This document shows, piece by piece, positions 16,200 through 24,707 of a stretch of 64,000 nucleotides of DNA (position 1 is the first letter of the stretch; the number at the start of each line of letters is the position of its first letter). Source of the stretch: Amycolatopsis nalaikhensis (GTDB taxonomy: Bacteria; Actinomycetota; Actinomycetes; Mycobacteriales; Pseudonocardiaceae); NCBI RefSeq assembly GCF_030264295.1, contig NZ_CP127173.1:5773501-5837500 (forward strand), written 5' to 3'. The notes below the pieces were generated by a model. That model was not told the DNA's origin. It made no database searches and saw only the letters and a program-made list of their open reading frames with translations. Made by a program: the position numbers and the translations under genes.

Positions 16200-17180
16200 T
16201 CAGCGTGCACCGGGTTGCGGCCGGTGTCGGGGCGCGGGGCGGTCGGTGAGGAGGCGGGGGTTTTCGCGGCCGGCGGCGATGCCGTCGCGGATGGTGCGGG
16301 CCAGTTCGCGGGAGTCGAAGTCGGCGACGCCGAGGTGGTGTCGGGCGGCGGCGGTGAGGTGCTGGGTGATCGCGGCGGCACTGATCCAGCCGTTGCCCAG
16401 TAGTTCGCCGAGGGCTGCTGCGGCGGCGTAGACGGTGATGTGGCGGTGGCCTTCGGTGGCGGTGGCGACGTTGCGGCACTCGGCGGCGACGGCGGCCTGG
16501 ACGTAGGCGGTGACCCGACGGCTGGTCACCGGCAGTGGTGGTGGCGGGTGTGCAGCCGGTGGCGGTGCCGGTGGCGGGGTGAGGGCGGTGACGAGCCAGC
16601 CGGGCAGGACGGCGACGGGAAGGTCCCACGTGATGGCGTAGGGCACTAGGGCGCCGTGGACGAGGGCGAGGGAGCCCGGGGCGGTGATGAGCGTGCCGGG
16701 GCCGCGGGTGTCGACGTGCCAGCCGAGCCCGCGGCCGCGGGCGCCGACGGTGCTGCGCAGCCGCGACCCGGGCGGCCGGGCGAAGTAGCGGTGCTCGCCG
16801 CCGCGCGGGGTCGCGACAGTGAACGTATCCACCGGGTCGGGCTCGCCAGCCTGCTGGGCGAGCAGGGCCAGGACGTCCCGGCCGTGGGTGATACCCCGGC
16901 GCGCCCACGGGATGGGGATCGGTCCGTGGGCGGCGTCGAGGTCGAGCACCAGCAGCGCCGCGGGCCCGCAGGCGATGCCGACGTTGTGCATCGGGTGGCG
17001 GTGCCACCAGCGGCGGATGCGGTCGGGATCGCAGGTGGCGCGCTGCTGCCAGTCGGCAATGACGGGGCGCTTGCTGCGCGGGGCGAGCGGGAACACCGGC
17101 CACCCGCGCCCGGCTGCGTCCAACGCAGCTCTCAGCAGGGCGCCGGTGGTGGTGACCAGCGACGGTGCCGACGCAGTCAT
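16200..17180 (-). CDS. Bifunctional primase-polymerase (prim-pol) domain protein
   Basis: A 326-residue protein with an N-terminal prim-pol domain, the AEP-fold primase found on plasmids and phages. Signature parts: AGRGWPVFPLAPRSKRPVI, WHRHPMHNVGIACGP followed by LLVLDLDAAHG (metal-binding Asp pair), TPRGGEHRYF, and DTRGPGTLITAPGS. About 110 further residues are Pro-rich, then helical. No helicase domain is fused, so a separate helicase would be needed. Start ATG 17180 overlaps the stop of the upstream phosphatase gene by four bases (ATGA), so the two are coupled. Role: priming or copying the element's DNA. Confidence 0.88.
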   Translation of the reverse strand: MTASAPSLVTTTGALLRAALDAAGRGWPVFPLAPRSKRPVIADWQQRATCDPDRIRRWWHRHPMHNVGIACGPAALLVLDLDAAHGPIPIPWARRGITHGRDVLALLAQQAGEPDPVDTFTVATPRGGEHRYFARPPGSRLRSTVGARGRGLGWHVDTRGPGTLITAPGSLALVHGALVPYAITWDLPVAVLPGWLVTALTPPPAPPPAAHPPPPLPVTSRRVTAYVQAAVAAECRNVATATEGHRHITVYAAAAALGELLGNGWISAAAITQHLTAAARHHLGVADFDSRELARTIRDGIAAGRENPRLLTDRPAPRHRPQPGAR

Positions 17181-18133
17181 GGCACCAGCTCGGTCGCGAC
17201 CGGGGCCGGGATCGGGTCGATGACCATGGCGGCGGCGTTGTCGGTGCCGCCGAAGTACCGCGCGGCGAGCGTCAGCCGGTTCGCGCACGCGCCCGGGCCG
17301 CTGAAGGTGCGGACCGCGCGGAGGAGGGAGGCGTGGGGCACGGGTTTGTGGACGCCGTCGCTGGTCAGCAGCAACCGGCGGCGCGGCCCGGTCGTGGTGA
17401 CGTGGCCGAGGGAGTCGTGGTCGGCGGTGGCCACGGAGCTGGTGACGACGTTGTCCCGCCGGGCGGCCAGGTCCTCGAGTTTCTGCGGCCGGTCCCGGTA
17501 GTGCTCGGCGAGGCTGTCGCGGAGTTGCTGACCTTCGGTGTGGTCGACGGTGAGCTGGGTGAGGACGCCGGTGTCGGGGTTGTACTCGTAGGCGCGGCAG
17601 TCCCCGACCCATGCGATGTCCCACCCGCCACCCTGTTCGGGCGGGAGTGGGGTGGCGACGACCATGACGGTGTCGCCAGTGTGGACGGTGGCGAGGGTGC
17701 CGGTGGCGGCGAGCAGCCCGGCGGCGGCGCCGCGGCCGGCGGCGACGTAGGCGGCGGTCGCAGCGGCGCTGCCGGCGGCGTGGGCGGCGAGCGGGTAGTC
17801 GCCGATGCCGTCGGCTACGGCCCAGCCGTGGCGGGTGCCGGTGGTGCAGACGTGGGTGCCGGTGGCGTCGGCCTGGTGGGTGCGGCCGCCGATGCGCAGC
17901 GCAGTGCCGGGCAGGTAGGCGGGGTGGTCGGCGGCGTAGCGGCGGTGGTGGCGGGCCAGGACGCGGGCGTCGCGGTGGGATTCGGCGATCTCGGCCCAGC
18001 CGCAGCGGCAGGTGACGTGGGTCCACGCCGGGCCGGGTGGGAGCGGGGCGTGGGGCCAGATGGGGTGGTGCCCGGCGGCGTAGGTGCTGGTGCGGTGGAT
18101 GTTGTCGAAGGCCGGAGGCAGGTGCGGATGCAT
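17177..18133 (-). CDS. PP2C-type (PPM) protein phosphatase, apparently intact
   Basis: A 318-residue protein whose second half is a PPM phosphatase domain: VADGIGD (first metal-binding Asp), WVGDCRAYEY, LLLTSDGVHK and GGTDNAAAMVI (the G-x-x-D-N motif) are all present in order, so the metal site looks complete. The N-terminal 60 residues contain THVTCRCGWAE and many His and Cys residues. ATG 18133 follows GGAG at eight bases. The gene is coupled to the prim-pol gene by ATGA overlap. Serine/threonine dephosphorylation linked to a replication gene is unusual; the substrate is unknown. A degenerate relative lies at 23945-24622. Confidence 0.85.
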   Translation of the reverse strand: MHPHLPPAFDNIHRTSTYAAGHHPIWPHAPLPPGPAWTHVTCRCGWAEIAESHRDARVLARHHRRYAADHPAYLPGTALRIGGRTHQADATGTHVCTTGTRHGWAVADGIGDYPLAAHAAGSAAATAAYVAAGRGAAAGLLAATGTLATVHTGDTVMVVATPLPPEQGGGWDIAWVGDCRAYEYNPDTGVLTQLTVDHTEGQQLRDSLAEHYRDRPQKLEDLAARRDNVVTSSVATADHDSLGHVTTTGPRRRLLLTSDGVHKPVPHASLLRAVRTFSGPGACANRLTLAARYFGGTDNAAAMVIDPIPAPVATELVP

Positions 18134-18210
18134 CGAAGGGACTCCGTTCACCCGCGGGGCCGGCGGTGAGCCCGGCGGGAGGCAAGGACGACAGGACGGG
18201 GAAGGAAGCT

Positions 18211-18244
18211 GGGGCGGGCCCGGCTGTGTGCGCGGGCCCGCCCC
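18211..18244 (-). terminator. Perfect 12-bp hairpin after the ParB-like gene
   Basis: Arms GGGGCGGGCCCG with a 10-base loop, 35 bases past the stop at 18280. Confidence 0.7.
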
Positions 18245-18279
18245 TGGCGAGGAACCGGGTGCGGCGGTGATCCGAGCGG

Positions 18280-20316
18280 CTAGATCGCGGCGCCGGTCAG
18301 CTCCGCCTCGGCTTCGGTGTCCTGCTCGACCGGCTCCTGACCGGTCCCGGCGTCGTCGTCGGTACCGTCGGTCGCCGTGTCGCTCTGGTCGTCCGTGCCC
18401 GCGGGGTCGGCATCGTCGACCCCGGCGGTGAGGTCATCAGCGGGATCCTCGACCTCGGCGCCGCCGCCGTCCGGGCCCTCGGTACCCTCGGCGCTCGCGC
18501 CGCCGTCGCTCATGGCGTCCCTGTCGAGGTCACCGAGCTGTGCGGCGATGACGTCCTGCTCGGTTTCCGGGTCGACCACCTTGCGCTCGACGTCGGAGGC
18601 GGGGTAGCCCCAGCCGATGATCGCGGCCATGTACGCCCGCGCCGAGTCCCACGGGCTGCGCCAGGTGTTGCGGGACAGGTCGTCTTCGATCGCGCAGAGG
18701 GTGAGGACCAGGTCGTAGAGGGTGGCTTTCCCCGCGGTGGGGGCCTTGGCGATCTTGGCGGTGAGGTCGGCGAGCGTGGCCCTGTCCGGCAGGCCGAACA
18801 GCGTCATGGCCAGCGGGTGGTTGCGCTCGAACGCGCGCCGCAGCGCGTAGCCGCCTTCGGCCTTCTGCAGCGCGAGGAACAGCTGCGCGCCCTGCGGCGC
18901 GGTCTTGCGCTGCAGCAGCCCGGCCAGCCATTCCCGGCGCGGGGTCTGGGCGGCGTCCCAGTCCTTGTTGTTCTGGATCACCCACTTGCGGATAATTCGC
19001 GCCTTCTGACGCTCGAGTTCGGCGGCGGCCTGGGCAGCGCGCGCGGCCGCGATCACATCGGTCTGCTCGGCTGCGTCCTCGTCGTCGGACGACTCGTGGT
19101 CGCCGGACGTGCCGGTGCCGGTGGTGCCGGTGGCCGCGGGGGTGAAGTCCGCGCGGCCGGCCGGGGCGTGACTGAGGGCGTGACCGTGGGCGAGGAAGTC
19201 GGCGCACCCGTAGACGGCCACCGGGATCTGGTTGCCCTGCTCGTCGTGGTGGTCGGTCTCGATCCAGGCGCCGTGTCCCGGGCAGGACGCGTGGTCTTCG
19301 GCGGTCAGCGCGGTGTGGGGCTCGTGGCCGGGGGTGGGGCGCAGCCGGTCCAGCGAGCGAGCGTCCCCGTGGTTGTCGGGCAGGCTCGCGTCGAAGAACG
19401 TGACGCCCGCGGCGGTCAGTTCCTCGGTGAGGTCCTCGGTCAGGGCCGCGAGCCGCTGCTTGTCCGCGCGTTCGGTGCGCTTGCGCTCGGCGAGCTGGGC
19501 GAAGTTGTTCGGTGCCGTACGCGCGGTGAGGATGAGTTCCTTGGCCGTGTCGGTGTCGCCGGCTTCGTCGAACTCGGCGATGACCGCGGCCTGCAGCAGA
19601 TCCAGGTCGTAGCGTTCGGTGGCCTTGAGCGCCAGTTCGCTCTGCCCGGCCTGCAGGACGTTCTCGACGTAGGCTTTGCCCTTCTTGCCCAGCGCGAGCT
19701 TGCGGGCGATCCCGGCGGGTTTGAGGTCGAACGCGGCGAGCTGCTGCAGGGCGCGCGCGGTGTCGGCCAGGGTCAGGGACCTGCGCAGGGCGGGGTCGTT
19801 CTCGATGAACTGGTTGACGATCCGCTCGATGGTGGCCTTGCGCTGGTCGGCCGGCGGCGGGGTCTTCATCCAGACCGGCACCGTGCAGCCGGCTTCGCGG
19901 GCGTTGAGGACGCGGCGCTGGCCTTCTGTGACCACGATGGCGCCGGTGTCGTAGTCGCGGTAGCCGTTGGCCGCGGTATTGACGCCGTGGGTCTTGAAGT
20001 TCGCTGTCGTCTCTTCGTCGGCCTCGGCGTTGGCGGTGCGCACGTTGTCGGCGAGCAGCACCTTGTGCGGGTCGACGTGCTTGATGGTGTCGACCTCGGT
20101 GTCCCACTTCGCGTGCAGCGCCGCGCGGTCCTCGTCGGACAGCTCCTCGAGCGGGGTGTCCTCGACGTCGGTGGGTGACGTGTCGGCGGCAGTGGTGTGG
20201 TCGGTGGCGGCGCTGTCGGTGGCGGCGCTGTCGAGAGCGGATGTGGTGGACTCGGTGTCCGGTGTCGTGGGGGTGTCGGTGTCGCGCTGGGTCGGCAGAT
20301 CCATCGTGCTGGTCAC
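18280..20316 (-). CDS. ParB/KorB-like DNA-binding protein
   Basis: A 678-residue protein. After an acidic Thr/Ser/Asp-rich leader (about 75 residues) comes a ParB N-terminal-type domain: DPHKVLLADNVR, then VVTEGQRRVLNAREAG, where ParB proteins carry GERR, so here GQRR replaces it. A helical region follows with LADTARALQQLAAFDLKPAG and IARKLALGKKGKAYVENVLQ, the expected helix-turn-helix. The long remainder contains a Cys/His patch and a strongly acidic tail. GTG 20316 has AAGGAG upstream. No ParA gene is seen nearby. Likely role: partition or global regulation of the element. Inverted repeats just upstream are candidate binding sites. Confidence 0.8.
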   Translation of the reverse strand: MTSTMDLPTQRDTDTPTTPDTESTTSALDSAATDSAATDHTTAADTSPTDVEDTPLEELSDEDRAALHAKWDTEVDTIKHVDPHKVLLADNVRTANAEADEETTANFKTHGVNTAANGYRDYDTGAIVVTEGQRRVLNAREAGCTVPVWMKTPPPADQRKATIERIVNQFIENDPALRRSLTLADTARALQQLAAFDLKPAGIARKLALGKKGKAYVENVLQAGQSELALKATERYDLDLLQAAVIAEFDEAGDTDTAKELILTARTAPNNFAQLAERKRTERADKQRLAALTEDLTEELTAAGVTFFDASLPDNHGDARSLDRLRPTPGHEPHTALTAEDHASCPGHGAWIETDHHDEQGNQIPVAVYGCADFLAHGHALSHAPAGRADFTPAATGTTGTGTSGDHESSDDEDAAEQTDVIAAARAAQAAAELERQKARIIRKWVIQNNKDWDAAQTPRREWLAGLLQRKTAPQGAQLFLALQKAEGGYALRRAFERNHPLAMTLFGLPDRATLADLTAKIAKAPTAGKATLYDLVLTLCAIEDDLSRNTWRSPWDSARAYMAAIIGWGYPASDVERKVVDPETEQDVIAAQLGDLDRDAMSDGGASAEGTEGPDGGGAEVEDPADDLTAGVDDADPAGTDDQSDTATDGTDDDAGTGQEPVEQDTEAEAELTGAAI

Positions 20317-20338
20317 GAAGGGCTCCTTCACACGGGCC

Positions 20339-20372
20339 GGCTGGTCACCGGAAACGAATCCGGTGACCAGCC
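20339..20372. promoter_or_regulatory. Inverted repeat upstream of the ParB-like gene
   Basis: Perfect 13-bp arms GGCTGGTCACCGG around AAACGAAT, 23 bases before the GTG of the ParB-like gene. A palindrome here could be a parS-like or autoregulatory site, or simply a leader hairpin. Confidence 0.45.
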
Positions 20373-20379
20373 ACGAACC

Positions 20380-20433
20380 CCGCACTCCACCAGTTCTTCA
20401 TCACCATGGTGCGGTGGAGAACGAGTGGAGTGC
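20380..20433. repeat. Second inverted repeat upstream of the ParB-like gene
   Basis: 10-bp arms CGCACTCCAC (20380-20389) and complement (20424-20433), with CACCATGGTG palindromic inside the loop. Role unknown; it neighbours the palindrome at 20339. Confidence 0.4.
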
Positions 20434-20475
20434 GGGTGTCCCGGTCGGGACGCACTCGCCGGAGCGGGGCCGCCC

Positions 20476-20552
20476 GCGTCGGCGGCAAGCCCGCCCCTTT
20501 CCTGCACATCCGCCGCCGAGACCGCGAACGGGGGCGGGCCTGCCGCCGACGC
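20476..20552 (-). terminator. 22-bp hairpin downstream of the ComM-like gene
   Basis: Arms 20476-20497 and 20531-20552 pair at 21 of 22 positions (core GCGTCGGCGGCA). It lies in the 377-base gap 20317-20693, which otherwise holds the two repeats above, the ParB-like gene's promoter and no supported gene. About 140 bases past the stop at 20694, so it may terminate that transcript. Confidence 0.55.
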
Positions 20553-20693
20553 CAGGCTCCGCTAGAGTGCGTCGGCCCGACCGGACCACCCGCACCCGCT
20601 TTTCTCAGCGCAGCAACACTTTCCTCATCTCTTTGCTAGCTCTTAGCTTCGGATCATGCCCCGGTTCGCTAGCCCCTCATTCCTTGTTTCAGC

Positions 20694-22193
20694 TCACCGT
20701 GGAGCCGGATTCCGCAGCAGGCGAAGCATTCCGCTGCGGTGGGAGAGGGTCAGCCGGATGTCGGCGATGTCCGGGTGCGCGCGACCGTCCAGGTCGGCAC
20801 GTGTCCAGGCCAGCCGCAGGCACCGCGCAGCGGTTCGGGGGGTGATCCGGCCGTGTCGGATCGCGTCTTCCAGCTCTCGTACCGCGTTGGCGGGAAGGCC
20901 GGCGATGGCTTTCGTGTAGTCGATCTCGGCTCCGGGTTCCGGTGCGGCACCCCACCTGCTGTGCGCGCGTTCCCGGGCTCGGGCGACGTCCTCCCGCATT
21001 GACTCCAGGGACGGCAGCGACGGATCGGGCTCGGCGACGGTGACCTCCCGCACGAACAGGTCGACACGGTCGAGCAGCCACTGCGGGATCCGGGCGAGGT
21101 AACGCGCCCGCTGCGCCAGGCTGCAGCGGCACTTCTCGGCCCGGACGCTGCCGCAGATGCAGTCGCGTGCGGTGAACACCATGCGTGCCCCGGCCGGGCG
21201 GGATTGGGCACCTGCCGCGGAGGTGATGCCGATCGTGCCGTTCTCCAGCGCCGGACGCAGCACTTCGACGATGCGCGCGGAAAGCTCGGGGAGGTCCTCG
21301 ACGGTCAGGACACCGCGGTGGGCAAGCGTCGGCAGTCCCGGGCGACTGAGTGATCCGGCTACCGTGGCGATCGTGTCGTCGGGCAGCAGGGGAACTCCGG
21401 GTGGCCGGAGGTGCTCGCTGCGGTCAGGAGCAGGTTCGCCGGCCAGGAAGTGCCACGTGCTGACCTCGAGTGCTTCGGTGTCGGTGAGGTCGGCCATCAG
21501 TGCCCGGATCAACCGTGGCAGCAGGAGGGTCGGGGTGCCGGGAGCCGCGACGTGCAGGGTGTGGTGACCGCCGGCCGCCGCGATCGCGGCGGCCCGGACC
21601 GCCGTGGGCGACAGCCGGGCCCAGGCTTCAGGCGTCCACGACGCGGTAGGCGATGCTCCTTCGCGCGACTCGGGCCGCTGGGCCGGGGTGAGTCCGCCGC
21701 GCAGCCAGTTGACCAGGTCGTTCAGGCAGGAGACGGGGACGGTGGTGAGGCCGGGGACGTCGCAGGCTTCGGCAGCGTTGGTGGCGGGCACGACCAGGTG
21801 GGTGAACCCGGCCGCGGCGGCCGCGATCGCGCGCGTCCGCACGTCGGGGACCGGCCGGACGGTGCCGTCGAGACCGAGCTCGCCGATCAGCGCCGTCGCG
21901 GTCAGCCGCCGCGCCGGCACGGCCTCGGTGACCAGCACCGCCGCGGCCGCGGCGGCGAGATCGACGTCGGAGCGCGGGTGCGCGCTGGAGGCGGTCAGGT
22001 GCACGACGCCCTCGGGCCACGACAGGCCACTGTTGCGGATGGCCGCGCGCACCCGGTCGCGGGTCTCGCGCGAGACCGTCGGGCTGAGGCCGTGCACCCG
22101 TAGCGCGGCGTCGCCGACGCCGAGGTCGGCGCGGATGTCGACGATCCGGGCGCGGGAGTCGTCAAGGGTGACCACACGGGTAAGGGCTTCCAT
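20694..22193 (-). CDS. ComM/YifB-like protein with degenerate ATPase motifs
   Basis: A 499-residue protein with the order of ComM/YifB magnesium-chelatase-like proteins: an N-terminal ribosomal-S5/Lon-type domain (DLGVGDAALRVHGLSPTVSR; GELGLDGTVRPV), then the AAA part, then a C-terminal HTH-like end. In functional ComM the Walker A reads GxxGxGKT; here the equivalent is AAPGTPTLLLPRL with no Lys-Thr. Walker B LFLDE is LTVEDLPEL. The downstream Cys-rich turn is kept (CICGSVRAEKCRC), as is LLDRVDLFVREV. So the fold is conserved but ATP hydrolysis probably is not. ComM helps branch migration in transformation; here it sits with a DprA-like gene on a mobile element. Confidence 0.82.
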   Translation of the reverse strand: MEALTRVVTLDDSRARIVDIRADLGVGDAALRVHGLSPTVSRETRDRVRAAIRNSGLSWPEGVVHLTASSAHPRSDVDLAAAAAAVLVTEAVPARRLTATALIGELGLDGTVRPVPDVRTRAIAAAAAGFTHLVVPATNAAEACDVPGLTTVPVSCLNDLVNWLRGGLTPAQRPESREGASPTASWTPEAWARLSPTAVRAAAIAAAGGHHTLHVAAPGTPTLLLPRLIRALMADLTDTEALEVSTWHFLAGEPAPDRSEHLRPPGVPLLPDDTIATVAGSLSRPGLPTLAHRGVLTVEDLPELSARIVEVLRPALENGTIGITSAAGAQSRPAGARMVFTARDCICGSVRAEKCRCSLAQRARYLARIPQWLLDRVDLFVREVTVAEPDPSLPSLESMREDVARARERAHSRWGAAPEPGAEIDYTKAIAGLPANAVRELEDAIRHGRITPRTAARCLRLAWTRADLDGRAHPDIADIRLTLSHRSGMLRLLRNPAPR

Positions 22194-22219
22194 GGCATCG
22201 TCCTTCCAGCGAGAAAAGG

Positions 22220-22248
22220 GACTCCGGCGCCAGTAGGGCGCCGGAGTC
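22220..22248 (-). terminator. Perfect 12-bp hairpin
   Basis: Arms GACTCCGGCGCC with a five-base loop, 32 bases past the stop at 22280 and just before the ComM-like gene. Confidence 0.7.
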
Positions 22249-22279
22249 GGGTGCGTGCGGCGGGCTGCGGCGCCGAAGG

Positions 22280-22894
22280 TCAGCGGCAGCTGTCGGGCGT
22301 GGCGTGGTCGGCGGCGGCGCGTTCACCGACGAGCGCGGCCACGGCGAGCGCGTTCTCGACGGTGGCGTCGATGCTGAACCGCACCCGCCGCTGACGGCTA
22401 CGCCAGAACGGCTGCAGCACCTGCGCGGTCGCGAACAGCGGCTGACCGTAGGCCCCGACCGACACGGTGTTCGCCCCGGCCACCGGGGTGGTGCCGAACC
22501 CCGCCCCGACCGCGGCGAGAACACTGGAAAGGTCGGCAGCGTCGCACGCCCGCCGATGCGCCAGATCCCGGGCTGCAGCGATCAGCTCGACCACGTCCGG
22601 GATCAGCCGCCGGGCCAGGTCCTTGCCGACCGCGGCGGCGGGCCGGGCCCGCGCCACGGTCACCGACGGCCGGACCATTCCGGTGGGCTGATGAGGCCTG
22701 AGCTCGGAGTCCAGCCAGGCTTCCAGCACCAGGCGAGTCCGTTCCGCGCGGTAGGAGACGGTCACGCTGATCCACCCGCCGTCGGGGCCGATGAGCGCGG
22801 CGTCCTCACCGACACGGCGGGACGTGACGGCGCGCCACGGCTCGCCGAGAACCTCCGCGACCGCACGCAGATACTGCATCAACTCGTCCGACAT
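22280..22894 (-). CDS. Hypothetical 204-residue protein
   Basis: Starts MSDELMQYLRAVAEVLGEPW. The first 80 residues look like an alpha/beta domain (WISVTVSYRAERTRLVLEAW), and the rest is Ala-rich and helical, with FSIDATVENALAVAALVGER near the C-terminus. No metal or catalytic motif was seen. It lies alone between two hairpins (22220 and 22996), so it appears to be a single-gene unit. Family not recognised. Confidence 0.6.
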   Translation of the reverse strand: MSDELMQYLRAVAEVLGEPWRAVTSRRVGEDAALIGPDGGWISVTVSYRAERTRLVLEAWLDSELRPHQPTGMVRPSVTVARARPAAAVGKDLARRLIPDVVELIAAARDLAHRRACDAADLSSVLAAVGAGFGTTPVAGANTVSVGAYGQPLFATAQVLQPFWRSRQRRVRFSIDATVENALAVAALVGERAAADHATPDSCR

Positions 22895-22995
22895 CTCCAG
22901 AGTCCTTCCGATCGCAAGGTGCGCCGATCCGGTTGCCGGGGCCGTGGTCCCGGCGGTTCGGCATCCCGGATGGGCACGTCGTGGAGCCGGTGACA

Positions 22996-23075
22996 GCGCG
23001 GACCGGGGCCACGGCGGCGTCGCAGCTGACCCGCACTGCTGAGCAGCAGGCGGCCGCCGTGGTCCCGGTCCGCGC
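22996..23075 (-). terminator. 22-bp hairpin at the end of the GP88-like gene
   Basis: Arms 22996-23017 and 23054-23075 pair at 21 of 22 positions (GCGCGGACCGGG...). The right arm reaches the stop codon of the GP88-like gene at 23075. Confidence 0.7.
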
Positions 23076-23836
23076 TACCGTGGGTCTCCGGACGCGCCCG
23101 GCCGGGTATCGCCGGTGGCTGCGGCCGACCGGGTGCTGGTGCCGCGGGCGGCGCGGGCGGCATCGACGCCGGCCTGCCAGCGGCTCCACCGGCGCCCGGC
23201 TTGACGGGCCTTGAAGCGCGCGATGTTGTTCGCCGAGATCCCGACCGGTGCCGGTCCGAGCACGGCCAGCAAGTCGGAGTCCTCTTGCGAGTGCCAGCCC
23301 GCAGCGGCGATCGACTGATCGTCGGGAAAGACGTCGGCGACCCGGTCCACGGTCGGGTCCAATGTGGAGTCTTGAGTGCCGCCGTAGGAGTAGACCCACC
23401 AGAAGTTCCGTGGCGGGTTCGGCTCGACCAGTTCCCGGAACGCCGCGACTTCCTTGGTGTAGGCGTAGAACCGTGTGCGCTGACGGGCACGCATGATCTC
23501 CAGCCACGCCGTGAGGTAGGCGCGCGAGTAGAAGTCGCCGCTGTCGTGGATCCGTACCCACGCGTCGATGAACCGCTTGCGCGACAGCTCAGCCAGCATC
23601 GCGTGCTGCCAGCCGGGCAGGTCGTCCATGGTCCAGCGCAGGTTGTCCTGGTGGCGTGCTTTCACCTGGGGGAAGAGGTAGGTGCCGTTGCGGGCGTAGC
23701 AGGCCTGCGCGCATACTCCGGCTGAAGGGCACGCGTTGTAGTTGCGGCCGTCTGGTAATTTCCCGGCGAAGGCGGGCAGGGACCAGTTCCAGATTCCCAG
23801 TTTTTTCAGTTCGCGGTTCTGTCGCAGCAGCGTCAT
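23075..23836 (-). CDS. GP88-like phage/plasmid protein
   Basis: A 253-residue protein resembling the GP88 family known from mycobacteriophages and plasmids. Typical parts: MTLLRQNRELKKLGIWNWSL, the Cys-rich NACPSAGVCAQACYARNGTY, KARHQDNLRWT, RIHDSGDFYSRAYL and RFYAYTKEV. The three clustered cysteines (C-x5-C-x3-C) suggest metal or Fe-S binding. The C-terminal 40 residues are low-complexity Ala/Arg/Thr. ATG 23836 was chosen; ATG 23854 is an alternative. The biochemical role of GP88 is not established. It is isolated by a terminator and by the neighbouring phosphatase-like gene. Confidence 0.78.
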   Translation of the reverse strand: MTLLRQNRELKKLGIWNWSLPAFAGKLPDGRNYNACPSAGVCAQACYARNGTYLFPQVKARHQDNLRWTMDDLPGWQHAMLAELSRKRFIDAWVRIHDSGDFYSRAYLTAWLEIMRARQRTRFYAYTKEVAAFRELVEPNPPRNFWWVYSYGGTQDSTLDPTVDRVADVFPDDQSIAAAGWHSQEDSDLLAVLGPAPVGISANNIARFKARQAGRRWSRWQAGVDAARAARGTSTRSAAATGDTRPGASGDPR

Positions 23837-23944
23837 TGTGACCACCGTCCTCATGCCACTCGATGCATGGGGAGGCCACACCAAGATCCGGTTGCCTCCA
23901 CCGTACACCGGCTCTTCGCTGGAAGCCGTGACCGGCGTTGTCGG

Positions 23945-24622
23945 TCAGGTGGGGTTGATGACCAGTGCAGTGCCGCTGTCGGGGCGCTGCCACGCCTGTG
24001 CCGCACGGGTGACGAGGAGTCGGGCGCAGTCGTCGGGATCGGGAGTGGTCAGGACGGTGTCGGCGATCTGGTGGTAGGTCAGGGTTGTGTGGATTCCGTC
24101 GGTGAGGATGATCAGGCGGCATTGCAGGCTGATGTGGGCTGTGGCGGGTCGGTGATGCCGGAGGATAGACGCGGTGGGCATCAGCTTCAGCCCCTTGAGG
24201 TCGTGCGCGGGAAACTCGGCGCGAAGATCGTTGCTGGGGTATGTGGCGCGCGGGAGCGCATGGTCGTTGGTGAGCTGGACGAGTTGATCGTCGATGACGC
24301 CGTAGGCGCGGCAGTGACCGACCCACGCGATCGACCAGCCGCCGTGACTGCTGTCGAAGCGCCCGACGATCAGGCAGGCATCTCCTGCCTCGTGGGCGAT
24401 GTTCTCTTCGCGTGCGGCCTGCACCCCTTTCAGCACGCTGTCGTGGGCTGCGGTCTCGGCCGCGGCGTGGGCGGTGACGTAGGCGATGCACTGGGAGATG
24501 TGCGAGTCGATCACGCCGTCTGTGACTGCCCAGCCGAATCGACCGTCGTGATCGCGTGTGGACACCGCGAGCCCGTCGGTGTTGAAACGCTGGGATGACA
24601 CGCTGAACGAACCGGAATGCAC
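23945..24622 (-). CDS. Degenerate PP2C-like protein (probable pseudophosphatase)
   Basis: A 225-residue relative of the intact PPM protein at 17177. Fold landmarks remain (WAVTDGVIDSHIS, WVGHCRAYG, LIILTDGIHTTL), but the metal-binding Asp of WVGDCRAY is His, and the final G-x-x-D-N motif is replaced by DSGTALVIN. So it likely binds or senses without dephosphorylating. GTG 24622, preceded by AAAGGAAA, is the best start. It lies about 109 bases above the GP88-like gene. A paired active and inactive phosphatase on one element may act as enzyme and decoy; that is inference. Confidence 0.72.
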   Translation of the reverse strand: MHSGSFSVSSQRFNTDGLAVSTRDHDGRFGWAVTDGVIDSHISQCIAYVTAHAAAETAAHDSVLKGVQAAREENIAHEAGDACLIVGRFDSSHGGWSIAWVGHCRAYGVIDDQLVQLTNDHALPRATYPSNDLRAEFPAHDLKGLKLMPTASILRHHRPATAHISLQCRLIILTDGIHTTLTYHQIADTVLTTPDPDDCARLLVTRAAQAWQRPDSGTALVINPT

Positions 24623-24707
24623 GGTCGGGTTTCCTTTCTGACGATGCCAAATACTGCTGTGACCAGAGGGCGTCGGAGTGATCAACGAAGAGTCCTAGGA
24701 GCGCGGA

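Noticed and set aside
18817..20178. Rightward 453-codon frame opposite the ParB-like gene
   Set aside because: Gly/Val/Arg-rich shadow with no motif, while the opposite strand has a coherent ParB-type domain.
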